From: Hyphomicrobiales bacterium
Lineage (GTDB): Bacteria > Pseudomonadota > Alphaproteobacteria > Rhizobiales > Rhizobiaceae
Length of the DNA: 64,000 nucleotides
Assembly: GCA_900473805.1 (NCBI GenBank)
Contig: UCMS01000008.1
Span: 310,001-374,000 of the forward strand
Direction: 5' to 3'
The notes under the pieces are model-generated. The model searched no databases, had not been told where the DNA came from, and saw only the letters and a list, made by a program, of their open reading frames with translations. Position numbers and translations under genes: made by a program. Shown piece by piece: positions 34,745 to 44,104 of the stretch; within the stretch, counting starts at the first letter, position 1; each line of letters opens with the position of its first letter.

Positions 34745-36328
34745 ATGAGCAACGACAAATTTCTTTCGAGCCTGAGCAGAGCCGCCCTCAGCCGGCGCGA
34801 GTTCATGGGCCGCGCCATGGCCGCCGGCCTGACGCTCACGGCCGCCAGCTCGCTCTACGCCACCAGCGCCTCGGCCCAGGAGCCGAAGCGCGGCGGCAAC
34901 CTGAAGCTCGGCCTCGAAGGTGGTTCCGCCACCGACAGCAAGGACCCGGCCAAGTTCCTGTCGCAGTTCATGTTCTGCATCGGCCGCTGCTGGGGCGACA
35001 TGCTGGTCGAAAGCGATCCGCTGACGGGCGCTGCCGTCCCGGCGCTTGCCGAAAGCTGGGAGCCTTCGGCCGATGCCGCGACCTGGACCTTCACCATCCG
35101 CAAGGGCGTGCAGTTCCATGACGGCAAGGAACTCACCATCGACGACGTCGTCGCCACCCTGAAGCGCCACACCGACGAGAAGTCCGAATCCGGCGCACTC
35201 GGCGTGATGAAGTCGATCAAGGAGATCAAGAAGGACGGCGACAAGCTGGTCCTGGTGCTCACCGAAGGCAATGCCGATCTGCCGCTGCTGCTCACCGACT
35301 ACCACCTCGTCATTCAGCCGAACGGTGGCTACGACGATCCGCTCGCCTCGATTGGCACTGGCCCCTATAAGCTCACCAGCTTCGAAGCCGGCGTGCGCGC
35401 GACGCTCGAGCGGAACCAGAACGACTGGCGCTCGGACCGCGGTTATGTCGATACGATCGAAATCATCGGCATGAACGATGCGACTGCGCGTATCGCGGCA
35501 CTCGCCTCCGGCCAGGTGCATTTCATCAACCGCGTCGATCCGAAGACCGTCGGCATGCTGAAGCGCTCGCCGAATGTCGAGATCCTCTCCACCTCCGGTC
35601 GCGGCCACTATGTCTTCATCATGCATTGCAACACGGCGCCGTTCGACAACAACGATCTTCGCCTCGCGCTCAAATATGCCATGGACCGCGAAGCCATGGT
35701 CGAGACCGTGCTCGGCGGTTACGGCAAGGTCGGCAACGACTTCCCGATCAACAGCACCTATGCGCTCTTCCCCGAGGGCATCGAGCAGCGCACCTACGAT
35801 CCTGACAAGGCCGCCTTCCATTACAAGAAGTCCGGTCACTCCGGTCCGGTCCTGCTGCGCACGTCGGAAGTCGCCTTCCCGGGCGCTGTCGATGCCGCCG
35901 TTCTCTACCAGGGCAGCGCCCAGAAGGCCGGCATCGAGATCGAGGTGAAGCGCGAGCCGGGTGACGGCTACTGGTCGAACGTCTGGAACGTCCAGCCCTT
36001 CTCCACCTCCTATTGGGGCGGCCGTCCGACCCAGGACCAGATGTATTCCACGGCTTACCTTTCGACCGCCGACTGGAACGACACCCGCTTCCTGCGCCCG
36101 GACTTCGACAAGATCCTGCTCCAGGCGCGCGCCGAACTCGACGAAGGCAAGCGCAAGGAGATGTATCGCGAGATGGCGATGATGGTGCGCGACGAGGGCG
36201 GTCTGATCCTCCCGATGTTCAACGACTTCGTCAACGCCGCCCAGAAGTCGGTCAAGGGTTACGTCCACGACATCGGCAACGACATGTCGAACGGCTATGT
36301 CGCGACCCGCGTCTGGCTGGAAGCCTGA
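34745..36328 (+). CDS. ABC transporter substrate-binding protein (Dpp/Opp family)
   Basis: This 527-aa SBP_bac_5 protein has a Tat-type signal (LSRREFMGRAMAAGLTLTAA, then a cleavage site near ASAQE). The mature region has the family pattern PALAESWEPSADAATWTF and VQFHDGKELTIDDVVATLKR. It should bind the solute in the periplasm and pass it to the permeases downstream. In this operon the solute is likely carnitine, gamma-butyrobetaine or an ester or peptide of these. A stem-loop follows the stop. AGGGAA precedes the ATG. Confidence 0.9.
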   Translation: MSNDKFLSSLSRAALSRREFMGRAMAAGLTLTAASSLYATSASAQEPKRGGNLKLGLEGGSATDSKDPAKFLSQFMFCIGRCWGDMLVESDPLTGAAVPALAESWEPSADAATWTFTIRKGVQFHDGKELTIDDVVATLKRHTDEKSESGALGVMKSIKEIKKDGDKLVLVLTEGNADLPLLLTDYHLVIQPNGGYDDPLASIGTGPYKLTSFEAGVRATLERNQNDWRSDRGYVDTIEIIGMNDATARIAALASGQVHFINRVDPKTVGMLKRSPNVEILSTSGRGHYVFIMHCNTAPFDNNDLRLALKYAMDREAMVETVLGGYGKVGNDFPINSTYALFPEGIEQRTYDPDKAAFHYKKSGHSGPVLLRTSEVAFPGAVDAAVLYQGSAQKAGIEIEVKREPGDGYWSNVWNVQPFSTSYWGGRPTQDQMYSTAYLSTADWNDTRFLRPDFDKILLQARAELDEGKRKEMYREMAMMVRDEGGLILPMFNDFVNAAQKSVKGYVHDIGNDMSNGYVATRVWLEA

Positions 36329-36370
36329 TCGCCCGAAACGGGCAGTCGGCAACGCACTGCTCCGGTCATC

Positions 36371-36411
36371 GGCCCGCGGACATGAGGTTCGCGGGCCAAA
36401 CCCGTTTTTCT
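36371..36411 (+). terminator. Intercistronic stem-loop after the binding-protein gene
   Basis: GGCCCGCG (36371-36378) pairs with CGCGGGCC (36390-36397), followed by AAACCCGTTTTTC. Such hairpins often protect the binding-protein mRNA and reduce read-through into the permease genes. Confidence 0.6.
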
Positions 36412-36430
36412 GGATAGCGGCTTAAAACGC

Positions 36431-37438
36431 ATGACCCAATCGACCGATGCCGGCGACCCGCCGGCCCTCTCCCTCTACCAGCGGTTTCCGCTGGCCGTTC
36501 TGGTGGTGCAGCGTCTGGTGCTGAGCCTGATCCTGCTGCTCGCGGTTTCGGTGCTCATCTATGGCGGGGTCGAGGCGCTTCCCGGCGACTTTGCCACAAC
36601 CTATCTCGGCCAGTCCGCCACGCCTCAGGCGGTCGCCAATATCCGCGCCGATCTCGGTCTCGACCGGCCGATCGTCAGCCGCTATTTCGAATGGCTCGGC
36701 GGCGCCATTCAGGGCGATTTCGGCACCTCCTGGGCCAGCAAGAATTCCGTCACCGAACAGATCGGCAAGCGGCTCGGCAATTCCCTGTCGCTGGCAGCAC
36801 TCGCCGCCGCCATTTCCGTGCCGCTCGCGGTCGGCCTCGGCATGCTCGCCGTGCATTTCCGCAATCGCATGCCCGATCGCATCATCAACGTGATCTCGCT
36901 TGCGGCGATCTCGCTGCCGGAATTCTTCATCGGCTATCTGCTGATCCTGGTCTTCGCGATCAATTTCAACATAGCGACCTTTCCCTCAACCGTACATGAC
37001 GGCATGACCATTGCCGAACGGCTGAAGGCCATGGCGTTGCCGACGGCAACACTCGTACTCGTGGTGCTCGCTCACATGATGCGCATGACCCGCGCCGCAA
37101 TTCTCTCGGTCATGTCGTCGGCCTATATGGAAACCGCTGAACTGAAGGGCCTCTCGGCGCTCCGGGCCATCGTCAAACATGCAGCCCCCAACGCCATTGC
37201 GCCGATCGTCAACGTCGTCGCCCTCAACCTCGCCTATCTCGTCGTCGGGGTCGTCGTGGTCGAGGTGGTTTTCGTCTATCCCGGCATGGGCCAATACATG
37301 GTCGATGCCGTCACGGTGCGCGACATGCCCGTCGTCCAGGCCTGCGGCCTGATCTTCGCGGCCGTCTACATCTTCCTCAACATGCTGGCCGACATCATCG
37401 CCATCGTCGCCAATCCGAGACTGAGGCATCCGAGATGA
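36431..37438 (+). CDS. ABC transporter permease, DppB type
   Basis: This 335-aa membrane protein has six predicted helices, a first helix at about residues 28-48 and a long periplasmic loop with the DppB pattern ADLGLDRPIVSRYFEWL and GDFGTSW. The EAA loop is METAELKGLSALRAIVKHAAP split around Gly. It pairs with the next permease, whose ATG overlaps its stop by 4 bp. Confidence 0.92.
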   Translation: MTQSTDAGDPPALSLYQRFPLAVLVVQRLVLSLILLLAVSVLIYGGVEALPGDFATTYLGQSATPQAVANIRADLGLDRPIVSRYFEWLGGAIQGDFGTSWASKNSVTEQIGKRLGNSLSLAALAAAISVPLAVGLGMLAVHFRNRMPDRIINVISLAAISLPEFFIGYLLILVFAINFNIATFPSTVHDGMTIAERLKAMALPTATLVLVVLAHMMRMTRAAILSVMSSAYMETAELKGLSALRAIVKHAAPNAIAPIVNVVALNLAYLVVGVVVVEVVFVYPGMGQYMVDAVTVRDMPVVQACGLIFAAVYIFLNMLADIIAIVANPRLRHPR

Positions 37439-38262
37439 GATTGAGACAGATCCCCATCAGCGCCTGGGTCGGCATCTTCGGCATTACGCTCGCCGTCTTC
37501 TGCGCGCTCTTTGCCCCCTTGATCGCGCCGCATGGCGAGCGTGAGGTCGTTGGCGCCGTCTGGGAACCCATGGGCGGCGCCTTCCCGCTCGGCACCGACA
37601 ATCTCGGCCGCGACCTGCTCTCGCGCATGATCTACGGCACGCGCACAACGCTCACGGTGGCGCTCGCCGCGACCGTCATCTCGTTTTCGCTGGGCATCTT
37701 CCTCAGCTTCACTGCGGCCGTCTCGCGCGGCGTGATCGACCAGACCCTGTCACGCTTCAACGACCTGATGATGTCGATCCCGACGCTGATCTTCGCGCTG
37801 GTGGTGCTCGCCGTGCTGCCGCAGAACCTCTTCGTGCTGATCCTGGTCATGGCGATCCTCGATTCCACCCGCGTCTACCGCCTCGGCCGGGCCGTGGCGC
37901 TCGATGTCGCTGTCATGGAATTTGTCGAAGCCGCCAAGCTGCGCGGCGAAGGTACGATGTGGATCATCTTCCGGGAGATCCTGCCCAACACGCTCTCGCC
38001 GCTGCTCGCCGAATTCGGCCTGCGCTTTGCCTTCTCGATCCTCTTCCTCTCTACCCTCTCCTTCCTCGGCCTCGGCATCCAGCCGCCGGCCGCCGACTGG
38101 GGTGGCATGGTCAAGGACAACAAGGACGGGATCATCTTCGGCATTTCCGCAGCCCTGGTACCCGGCTCGGCAATTGCCGCGCTCGCCGTCTGCGTCAACC
38201 TGGTGGTCGACTGGCTGCTCGGACGCACATCCAGCCTGAAGGGAGGCCGTGGCGATGTCTGA
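37435..38262 (+). CDS. ABC transporter permease, DppC type
   Basis: This 275-aa membrane protein has the OppC/DppC start pattern (first helix at residues 10-30, then FPLGTDNLGRDLLSRMIYGTR) and the EAA loop FVEAAKLRGEGTMWIIFREI. It is coupled to the permease gene upstream, and its end overlaps the start of the ATPase gene by 8 bp. Confidence 0.92.
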   Translation: MRLRQIPISAWVGIFGITLAVFCALFAPLIAPHGEREVVGAVWEPMGGAFPLGTDNLGRDLLSRMIYGTRTTLTVALAATVISFSLGIFLSFTAAVSRGVIDQTLSRFNDLMMSIPTLIFALVVLAVLPQNLFVLILVMAILDSTRVYRLGRAVALDVAVMEFVEAAKLRGEGTMWIIFREILPNTLSPLLAEFGLRFAFSILFLSTLSFLGLGIQPPAADWGGMVKDNKDGIIFGISAALVPGSAIAALAVCVNLVVDWLLGRTSSLKGGRGDV

Positions 38263-39886
38263 ACTGCTTACCGTCCGCGATCTGAAGATCGAAGCCACAT
38301 CCTATCCGCCCGGAGAGCCGCCGAAAAACATCACTATCGTCGAGGGCGTCTCCTTCCGCCTGCCCAAGGGTCGGGTGCTTGGCCTGATCGGCGAGTCCGG
38401 CGCCGGCAAGTCGACCATCGGCCTGTCGGCACTGGCTTACGGACGTGGTAGTGTGCGCATCACCGGCGGCGAAGTGTTGCTGAACGGTCAGGATATCCTG
38501 AAGCTGAATAAATCCGGCATCCGCAAGCTGCGCGGCGACCGCGTCTGTTACGTCGCGCAATCGGCCGCCGCCGCGTTCAATCCCGCCCACCGGCTGGGCG
38601 ACCAGGTCATCGAGGCGACCGTTGCACACAAGCTGATGACCGTAGAGGAGGCCCGTGCCCGCGCCACCTATCTGTTCGGCGTGCTCGGTCTGCCGAACCC
38701 GGAAACGTTCGGCGACCGTTATCCGCACCAGGTCTCCGGCGGTCAGCTGCAGCGCGCCATGACCGCCATGGCGCTATGCTCCAACCCGGAACTGATCGTC
38801 TTCGACGAACCAACGACGGCGCTTGACGTCACCACCCAGATCGACGTGCTGGCCGCGATCAAACACGCGATCGAGACGACCCACACCGCCGCTCTCTACA
38901 TCACCCATGACCTCGCCGTGGTCGCGCAGATCTCGGATGACATCATGGTGCTGCGCCAGGGAAAGACCGTCGAATACGGCACGACCCAGCAGATCATCGA
39001 AGCGCCGGCCCAAGAGTATACCCGCGCGCTCGTCAATGTCCGCCAGGCGCGCAAGGAGGAGGCGATCGACCAGAGCGATCGGCAGCTCAAGATCGAGAAC
39101 GTCACTGCCGGCTATTCCAACGGCTTCAAGGTGCTGCACGACGTGTCGCTGCATCTGCCAAAAGGCCAGACGCTCGCGGTCGTCGGCGAATCCGGCTCGG
39201 GCAAGTCGACGCTTGCCCGCGTCATCACCGGCCTTTTGCCGCCGATGTCCGGCACCGTCACCTTCGACGGCAAACCGCTGACGCCAGCCCTCAAGCAGCG
39301 CAGCCGTGACGATCACAGGCGCATCCAGCTGATCTACCAGATGGCCGACACGGCGATGAACCCGCGCCAGACCGTGCGCGACATCATCGGCCGGCCGCTC
39401 ACCTTCTATCGCGGCCTCCATGGCGCGGCGAAAACCGCCCGCGTCAAGGAACTGCTGGAACAGATCGAAATGGCCACCGGCTTCATCGACCGCTATCCGG
39501 CAGAACTATCCGGCGGGCAGAAACAGCGCGTGGCGATTGCCCGGGCACTTGCGGCAGAGCCGGAGCTGATCCTCTGCGACGAGCCGACCTCGGCGCTCGA
39601 TCCGCTGGTGGCGGAGGGCATCCTGTCGCTTTTGATGCGGCTGCAGGCGGAAACGCAGGTCTCCTACATGTTCATTACACACGACATCGCGATCGTGCGC
39701 GCCATCGCCGACAGCGTGGCGGTCATGCATCGCGGCCGCCTGGTGCGCTTCGGCCCGAAGTCGGAGGTGCTGTCGCCGCCCTTCGACGACTATACCGACC
39801 TGCTGCTCAAGTCCGTGCCAGAGATGGAGTTGGGCTGGCTGGAGAAGGCGCTTGCGACCCGTCGCATGGAGAGTGCCGGCCACTGA
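38255..39886 (+). CDS. Fused double ATPase of the Dpp/Opp-type transporter
   Basis: This 543-aa protein is two ABC ATPase domains in tandem (DppD-DppF fusion). Walker A motifs are GESGAGKST (about residue 46) and GESGSGKST (about 310). Signatures are VSGGQLQRA and LSGGQKQRV. Walker B motifs are LIVFDEPTTALD and LILCDEPTSALD. The ATG at 38255 lies 8 nt after GGGAGG; a GTG two codons earlier is less likely. It is the last subunit gene of the transporter run. Confidence 0.92.
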   Translation: MSELLTVRDLKIEATSYPPGEPPKNITIVEGVSFRLPKGRVLGLIGESGAGKSTIGLSALAYGRGSVRITGGEVLLNGQDILKLNKSGIRKLRGDRVCYVAQSAAAAFNPAHRLGDQVIEATVAHKLMTVEEARARATYLFGVLGLPNPETFGDRYPHQVSGGQLQRAMTAMALCSNPELIVFDEPTTALDVTTQIDVLAAIKHAIETTHTAALYITHDLAVVAQISDDIMVLRQGKTVEYGTTQQIIEAPAQEYTRALVNVRQARKEEAIDQSDRQLKIENVTAGYSNGFKVLHDVSLHLPKGQTLAVVGESGSGKSTLARVITGLLPPMSGTVTFDGKPLTPALKQRSRDDHRRIQLIYQMADTAMNPRQTVRDIIGRPLTFYRGLHGAAKTARVKELLEQIEMATGFIDRYPAELSGGQKQRVAIARALAAEPELILCDEPTSALDPLVAEGILSLLMRLQAETQVSYMFITHDIAIVRAIADSVAVMHRGRLVRFGPKSEVLSPPFDDYTDLLLKSVPEMELGWLEKALATRRMESAGH

Positions 39887-39955
39887 GAACACCCTTCTTC
39901 TGCCTGCCGGCATCGTCTCCCCGCTAAAACAGCAGAGCTATCGCATTTGAACAAT

Positions 39956-40083
39956 TCCCCCTCTGGCCTGCCGGCCATCTCCCCCACAAGGGGGGAGAGA
40001 ACACGCGGCGGGCCCCCCGGCTCCGCCACTGAGGGCAGCGGCTGGGTTAAGCCCTCCCCCTTGTGGGGAGGGTTTGGGAGGGG
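39956..40083. repeat. Rhizobial-type intergenic palindromic repeat
   Basis: This stretch has a left module with CCTGCCGGCC and CTCCCCCACAAGGGGGGAG and a right module with CCTCCCCCTTGTGGGGAGG. The two modules are inverted relative to each other around a GC-rich middle. Such modules are frequent between genes in Rhizobium and Agrobacterium genomes. They may act as a transcript-end structure between the ATPase and hydrolase genes. Confidence 0.7.
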
Positions 40084-40121
40084 AAAACCACACACTCGAA
40101 TTCATCACCCGAAGGCACAGC

Positions 40122-42125
40122 ATGACATCGCGCCCGTTCACCACCATCGAAAACCAGTGGATCACCCTTGCCGACGGCACCCGGCTCGCCGCGCGCATCT
40201 GGATGCCCGACGGCACTGACATCGATCCCGTTCCGGCCGTCTTCGAATTCCTGCCGTATCGCAAGCGGGACGGAACGAGCCCGCGCGACGAATCCACCTA
40301 CCCGGTCTTCGCCGCCGCCGGCATTGCCGGAGTACGCGTCGATATCAGAGGCTCGGGCGAATCCGATGGCGTCATTGATGGCGAGTATACCGAGCTGGAA
40401 CTCGCCAATGCCTGCGAGCTGATCGCCTGGATCGCGGCGCAGCCCTGGTCCAACGGTTCCGTCGGCATGATGGGGATCTCCTGGGGCGGCTTCAACTGCC
40501 TGCAGGTGGCCGCCCTTCGCCCGCCGGCGCTGAAAGCCGTCATCTCGATCGCCTCGACCACCGATCGCTACAACGACGACATTCATTACAAGAACGGCTG
40601 CCACCTCTCCGCCCAGCTTTCCTGGGCCGCCACCATGCTCGCCTACCAGTCGCGCTCGCCCGATCCGGAAATCGTCGGCGACCGCTGGCGGGAGATGTGG
40701 ATGGAACGGCTGGAAAACGAGCCCTTCTTCCTGGAGGAATGGCTCCCCCACCAGCGCCGCGACGCCTTCTGGAAACACGGCTCGATCGGCGAGGATTTCT
40801 CCGCCGTCGCGATCCCATCGCTCGTCATCGCCGGCTGGGCCGACGGCTATCGCAACACGCCGCTTCTTGCCGTCGAGGGCATGCCTGATCGCTCCAAGGC
40901 GCTGATCGGCCCCTGGATCCACAAATACCCGCATTTCGCCTGGCCGAAGCCGCGCGCCGATTTCCACGGCGAGGCCATCGCCTTCTGGAACCGCTGGCTG
41001 CGCGGCGAGCAAAACGGAACCGAGGCGGTGCCGCAAGTGCGTGCCTATATCCTCGACGCCGTGAAGCCCGCTCCACGCCGGGATGTCGATCCGGGCTTCT
41101 GGATTTCGAAAGACCGCTGGCAAGCGCCGGAGATGCTGAATTTCTACGTCGAGGCCTTCGGCTCGCTGACGGCGGGGCATCCGGTCCCCCATGCGCCGAC
41201 CCATACAGTCACGCTCAAGTCCCCGCTCGACACCGGCACCGCCGCCGGCGAATGGTTCACGCTGAAGCCGGACGCGGAACTCGCCGGCGACCAGCGCGGC
41301 GACGATGCGGGATCGCTGACCTTCCAGACGGCGCCGCTCACCCACACGCTCGACATTTTCGGGCGCCCGGAACTCTCTGTGATGCTGTCGAGCGACGCCC
41401 CCGTCGCGAACCTGATCGCCCGGATCGTCGACGTGCATCCCGACGGCTCCGCCACCCGCGTCGCCTTCGGCGTGCTGAACCTGACCCATCGCAACGGCAA
41501 TGGCGAACCTGAGCCGATGGTGCCCGGCGAACCGACACCGATCCGCTTGACGCTCGATGCCTGCGGATATCGCTTCCGTCCCGGTCACCGCATCCGGCTG
41601 TCGCTCTCGTCCTCCTATTGGCCAATGGTCCTTCCCGCCCCGACCGATGCGGAACTGACGCTCGACATCGCCACGCTCGGCCTCGCCCTGCCGAAACTCG
41701 GCGGGCACGAAACCTTCGATATGAAGCAGCCGGACAATCCCAACCCGCTGCCGACCTATATCGAACATGCGCCGTCGGAGACCCGCCGCCAGGTGCTGCG
41801 CGACCTCCAGGCCAACCGAACCTCCTACACGATCTATGAGGATACCGGCCTGTTCGAGCATCCCGGCACGGGCCTATCGACCCGCCAGGTGCGCGACGAA
41901 GTCTGGTCGATCTCGCCGGGTGATCCGCAGTCGATGACGGGCACCTCCGTCTGGACCTGCGACATGCAGCGCCCCGGCTGGTTCGTGCGCACAGTCTCCA
42001 CCTCGCGCATCGCCTGCACTGAGACGGACTGGCTGATCAGTGCGTCGGTCGTGGCTTACGAAGGTGAGATCGAGGTGTTCGAAAAGATCTTCCCGCAAAG
42101 GGCCATTCCGCGCGATCTGATGTAA
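40122..42125 (+). CDS. CocE/NonD family (X-Pro dipeptidyl-peptidase S15) hydrolase
   Basis: This 667-aa alpha/beta hydrolase has the nucleophile in MGISWGGFN, the oxyanion region EFLPYRKRDG, and the C-terminal jelly-roll domain of the family (from about residue 345; RPELSVMLSSDAPVANLI). Members cleave acyl esters such as cocaine or X-Pro peptides. Here it directly follows a peptide-type ABC transporter in a carnitine operon, so it could release carnitine or a betaine from an ester. That is inference. GAAGG lies 7 nt before the ATG. Confidence 0.85.
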   Translation: MTSRPFTTIENQWITLADGTRLAARIWMPDGTDIDPVPAVFEFLPYRKRDGTSPRDESTYPVFAAAGIAGVRVDIRGSGESDGVIDGEYTELELANACELIAWIAAQPWSNGSVGMMGISWGGFNCLQVAALRPPALKAVISIASTTDRYNDDIHYKNGCHLSAQLSWAATMLAYQSRSPDPEIVGDRWREMWMERLENEPFFLEEWLPHQRRDAFWKHGSIGEDFSAVAIPSLVIAGWADGYRNTPLLAVEGMPDRSKALIGPWIHKYPHFAWPKPRADFHGEAIAFWNRWLRGEQNGTEAVPQVRAYILDAVKPAPRRDVDPGFWISKDRWQAPEMLNFYVEAFGSLTAGHPVPHAPTHTVTLKSPLDTGTAAGEWFTLKPDAELAGDQRGDDAGSLTFQTAPLTHTLDIFGRPELSVMLSSDAPVANLIARIVDVHPDGSATRVAFGVLNLTHRNGNGEPEPMVPGEPTPIRLTLDACGYRFRPGHRIRLSLSSSYWPMVLPAPTDAELTLDIATLGLALPKLGGHETFDMKQPDNPNPLPTYIEHAPSETRRQVLRDLQANRTSYTIYEDTGLFEHPGTGLSTRQVRDEVWSISPGDPQSMTGTSVWTCDMQRPGWFVRTVSTSRIACTETDWLISASVVAYEGEIEVFEKIFPQRAIPRDLM

Positions 42126-42137
42126 ACGACGCTGCCT

Positions 42138-43058
42138 TCAGTCCTGCGCGGCGAAACGGGTCACCGCCGCGCAGAGCGCCCCGAAACCTCTGCGCGCGCC
42201 CTGGCTCATGTGGCGGGCGCGCAGCCAGGCATGCACCATCTGCGGCTCTTCGCGGAACCAAACCTCGATCCCCGCCTGCGCCAGGCGCGCTGCGTAGGCA
42301 CGGCCGTCATCGCGCAGCGGATCGAAATGGGCGACGGTGACGAAGGTCGGAGGCAGACCGGCCAAGGAACGTGACAGGAGCGGATGGGCGACGGGGCTGT
42401 CGGCCGGCGCCTGCAGCACTTGCCGGTAATAGGCAACATCCGACGTCGCCAGCCCCGGCGCCTGCGCCATCTCGTGATAAGAGCCGGAGACGAGATCGCC
42501 GCCGAGCGCCGGATAGATCAGCGCCTGGCCGACAATGCCATTCAGCCCTTCGTCGCGTGCACGAAGCGCCAGCCCGGCCGCCAGATTGCCCCCGGCGCTA
42601 TCCCCGATCAGAACAACCTTGCGACCGTCGGCGAGCAAAGAGGTCAACACCGCAAATGCGTCGTCATGCGCTGCCGGCCAGACATGTTCGGGTGCCAGCC
42701 GATAATCCACCGAAACCAGTTCCGCGCCCACATGCTCCGCCAGTTCGGCACAGATGGCGTGATGACTGTCGAGCGAGCCGACGACGAAGCCGCCACCATG
42801 GATGTAATAGAGCACGGTTCGGGTTCGGATCTTCGCCGGACGGTACCAGCGGACCGGAATGTGACCTTCCACTGTGCGGTCCTCTGTCACCATGCCCGGA
42901 GGCAGCGGCCGGTCGAAACGGGCGCAGAGGGCGTCATACCAGGCGCGTTGCTGTCCGATCGAGGCATCCACGGCATCATCGGGATAGAAAGCCGCACAGA
43001 TTTCGAGGAATTCGACAATGCCGGGTTCGGTCGGCGCCTTGGGATGGGTATCGGTCAT
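42138..43058 (-). CDS. Alpha/beta hydrolase (HSL-type carboxylesterase)
   Basis: This 306-aa esterase has the hormone-sensitive-lipase signatures: oxyanion hole YIHGGGFVVGS, nucleophile GDSAGGNLAAG, and acid and His near HFDPLRDDG and MVHAWLR. It is cytoplasmic with no signal. It converges on the CocE-like gene with only 12 bp between them. The start at 43058 was chosen over a GTG at 43100, though neither has a clear ribosome-binding site. Confidence 0.88.
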   Translation of the reverse strand: MTDTHPKAPTEPGIVEFLEICAAFYPDDAVDASIGQQRAWYDALCARFDRPLPPGMVTEDRTVEGHIPVRWYRPAKIRTRTVLYYIHGGGFVVGSLDSHHAICAELAEHVGAELVSVDYRLAPEHVWPAAHDDAFAVLTSLLADGRKVVLIGDSAGGNLAAGLALRARDEGLNGIVGQALIYPALGGDLVSGSYHEMAQAPGLATSDVAYYRQVLQAPADSPVAHPLLSRSLAGLPPTFVTVAHFDPLRDDGRAYAARLAQAGIEVWFREEPQMVHAWLRARHMSQGARRGFGALCAAVTRFAAQD

Positions 43059-43342
43059 GTGAAAACCATTCGATGGACAGGATGTCACTCCTGCGATCAC
43101 AACAGCCTAGTCGCGGCTCGCCCGGTAATCCACTCCGTTTGCGGCGCAGCCTGTCAAATCCGCCCTCTCTCCCCGCGTGGCAACGCGTCGGCAGAAACAG
43201 CCTTTCCCCGCAGAGCTTTTCATGTCAGGAGAGGCTCGGACGCGAGTGCCGTAAACTTTAGTACGGGCTCGGGCGGGCTGATTGACGTCTCTCCTGCTGC
43301 AGCGCGATTACGCTGCCGTCCTGTTCCTCACCACCCGCGCAC

Positions 43343-43372
43343 ACAGAAAGAGCCCCGCAAGCGAGGCTCTTC
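43343..43372 (-). terminator. Terminator of the PRC-barrel gene
   Basis: On the minus strand AAGAGCC (from 43365-43371) pairs with GGCTCTT (43348-43354), enclosing a further GC-rich stem, followed by TCTGTGT. It lies 25 bp after the stop. Confidence 0.7.
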
Positions 43373-43396
43373 CGTCAGATGTTGCGAACGGATCGG

Positions 43397-43789
43397 TCAG
43401 ATCCAGTATGGCGGGACGCCGTAGTAGTCGTAGACCGAGCGACCGTTGTTGCGATACCAATCCTCGCTGTCGTCGCGATACTTCGGAGCGCCTTCGACCT
43501 GTTCCTTGGTCAGCGAGATGCGATAACCATCGAGCTGCTCGTCATAGGTCAGGGTTTCCCATGGCAGCGGGTAATATTCATCCCCAATGCCCCAGAAACC
43601 GCCGAAGCTGAGCACGGCATAGGCAACTCGGCCGCCACGCTTTTCGAGCAGAACACGCTGGATGGAACCGATGCGGTCGCCGTCGGCGCCATAGACTGCC
43701 GTGCCTTCAACCTTATCACTGGCGATCAGGGTCGCCGTATCCTTGGCGTAAGGGTCCTTGCCCGAAACGGCATTGTTGACCTGGTCCAT
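43397..43789 (-). CDS. PRC-barrel domain protein
   Basis: This 130-aa protein has the PRC-barrel pattern at residues 20-105: KVEGTAVYGADGDRIGSIQRVLLEKRGGR split around Gly, then YAVLSFGGFWGIGDEYYPLPW. The C-terminus is charged and Tyr-rich (YRNNGRSVYDYYG). Proteins of this type are common in Rhizobiales and often stress-linked; the role is unknown. AAGGAGG precedes the ATG. Confidence 0.88.
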   Translation of the reverse strand: MDQVNNAVSGKDPYAKDTATLIASDKVEGTAVYGADGDRIGSIQRVLLEKRGGRVAYAVLSFGGFWGIGDEYYPLPWETLTYDEQLDGYRISLTKEQVEGAPKYRDDSEDWYRNNGRSVYDYYGVPPYWI

Positions 43790-43976
43790 GATACATCCTC
43801 CTTGGATTGTTTCTCGTACCGGTCAACGAACAGCTGCTCGGATTGGTTCCTCTCGACCACACCAGCAGCTCTCTTCTACCTTACCCAAGTCCAGCCGGGT
43901 GTGGTTTCTCCTGCCAAAGCGCATGGCAGGTTCGTCGGCACACCCCCTCCCTTTCCAACGCTCGGGTTTCAACGTA

Positions 43977-44003
43977 TTGACGTTTACGTCAAGGTTATAT
44001 AAT
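43977..44003 (+). promoter_or_regulatory. Perfect palindrome and promoter upstream of fadD
   Basis: TTGACGTTTACGTCAA (43977-43992) has 7-bp perfect arms. It is followed by TATAAT at 43998-44003. TTGACG can act as the -35 box (15-bp spacing), so a bound repressor would block the promoter. The site resembles LiuR-type operators of acyl-CoA catabolism and matches 9766-9781 at 14 of 16 positions. The remainder of the 315-bp gap shows nothing else. Confidence 0.65.
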
Positions 44004-44104
44004 TTTTCGAGACTTGCACGACCTTTGCGCTAGCATGAGGTTCCAGGATAAGGGGAGGAGCCCGACCTGGGGTGCAGACGAAAAGAATGGTTCGGGAGGA
44101 CAAT

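Noticed and set aside
33683..36352. An 889-codon open frame antisense to caiD and the solute-binding protein gene
   Set aside because: It is a codon-bias shadow of two clear genes and crosses their boundary without any recognisable protein features.
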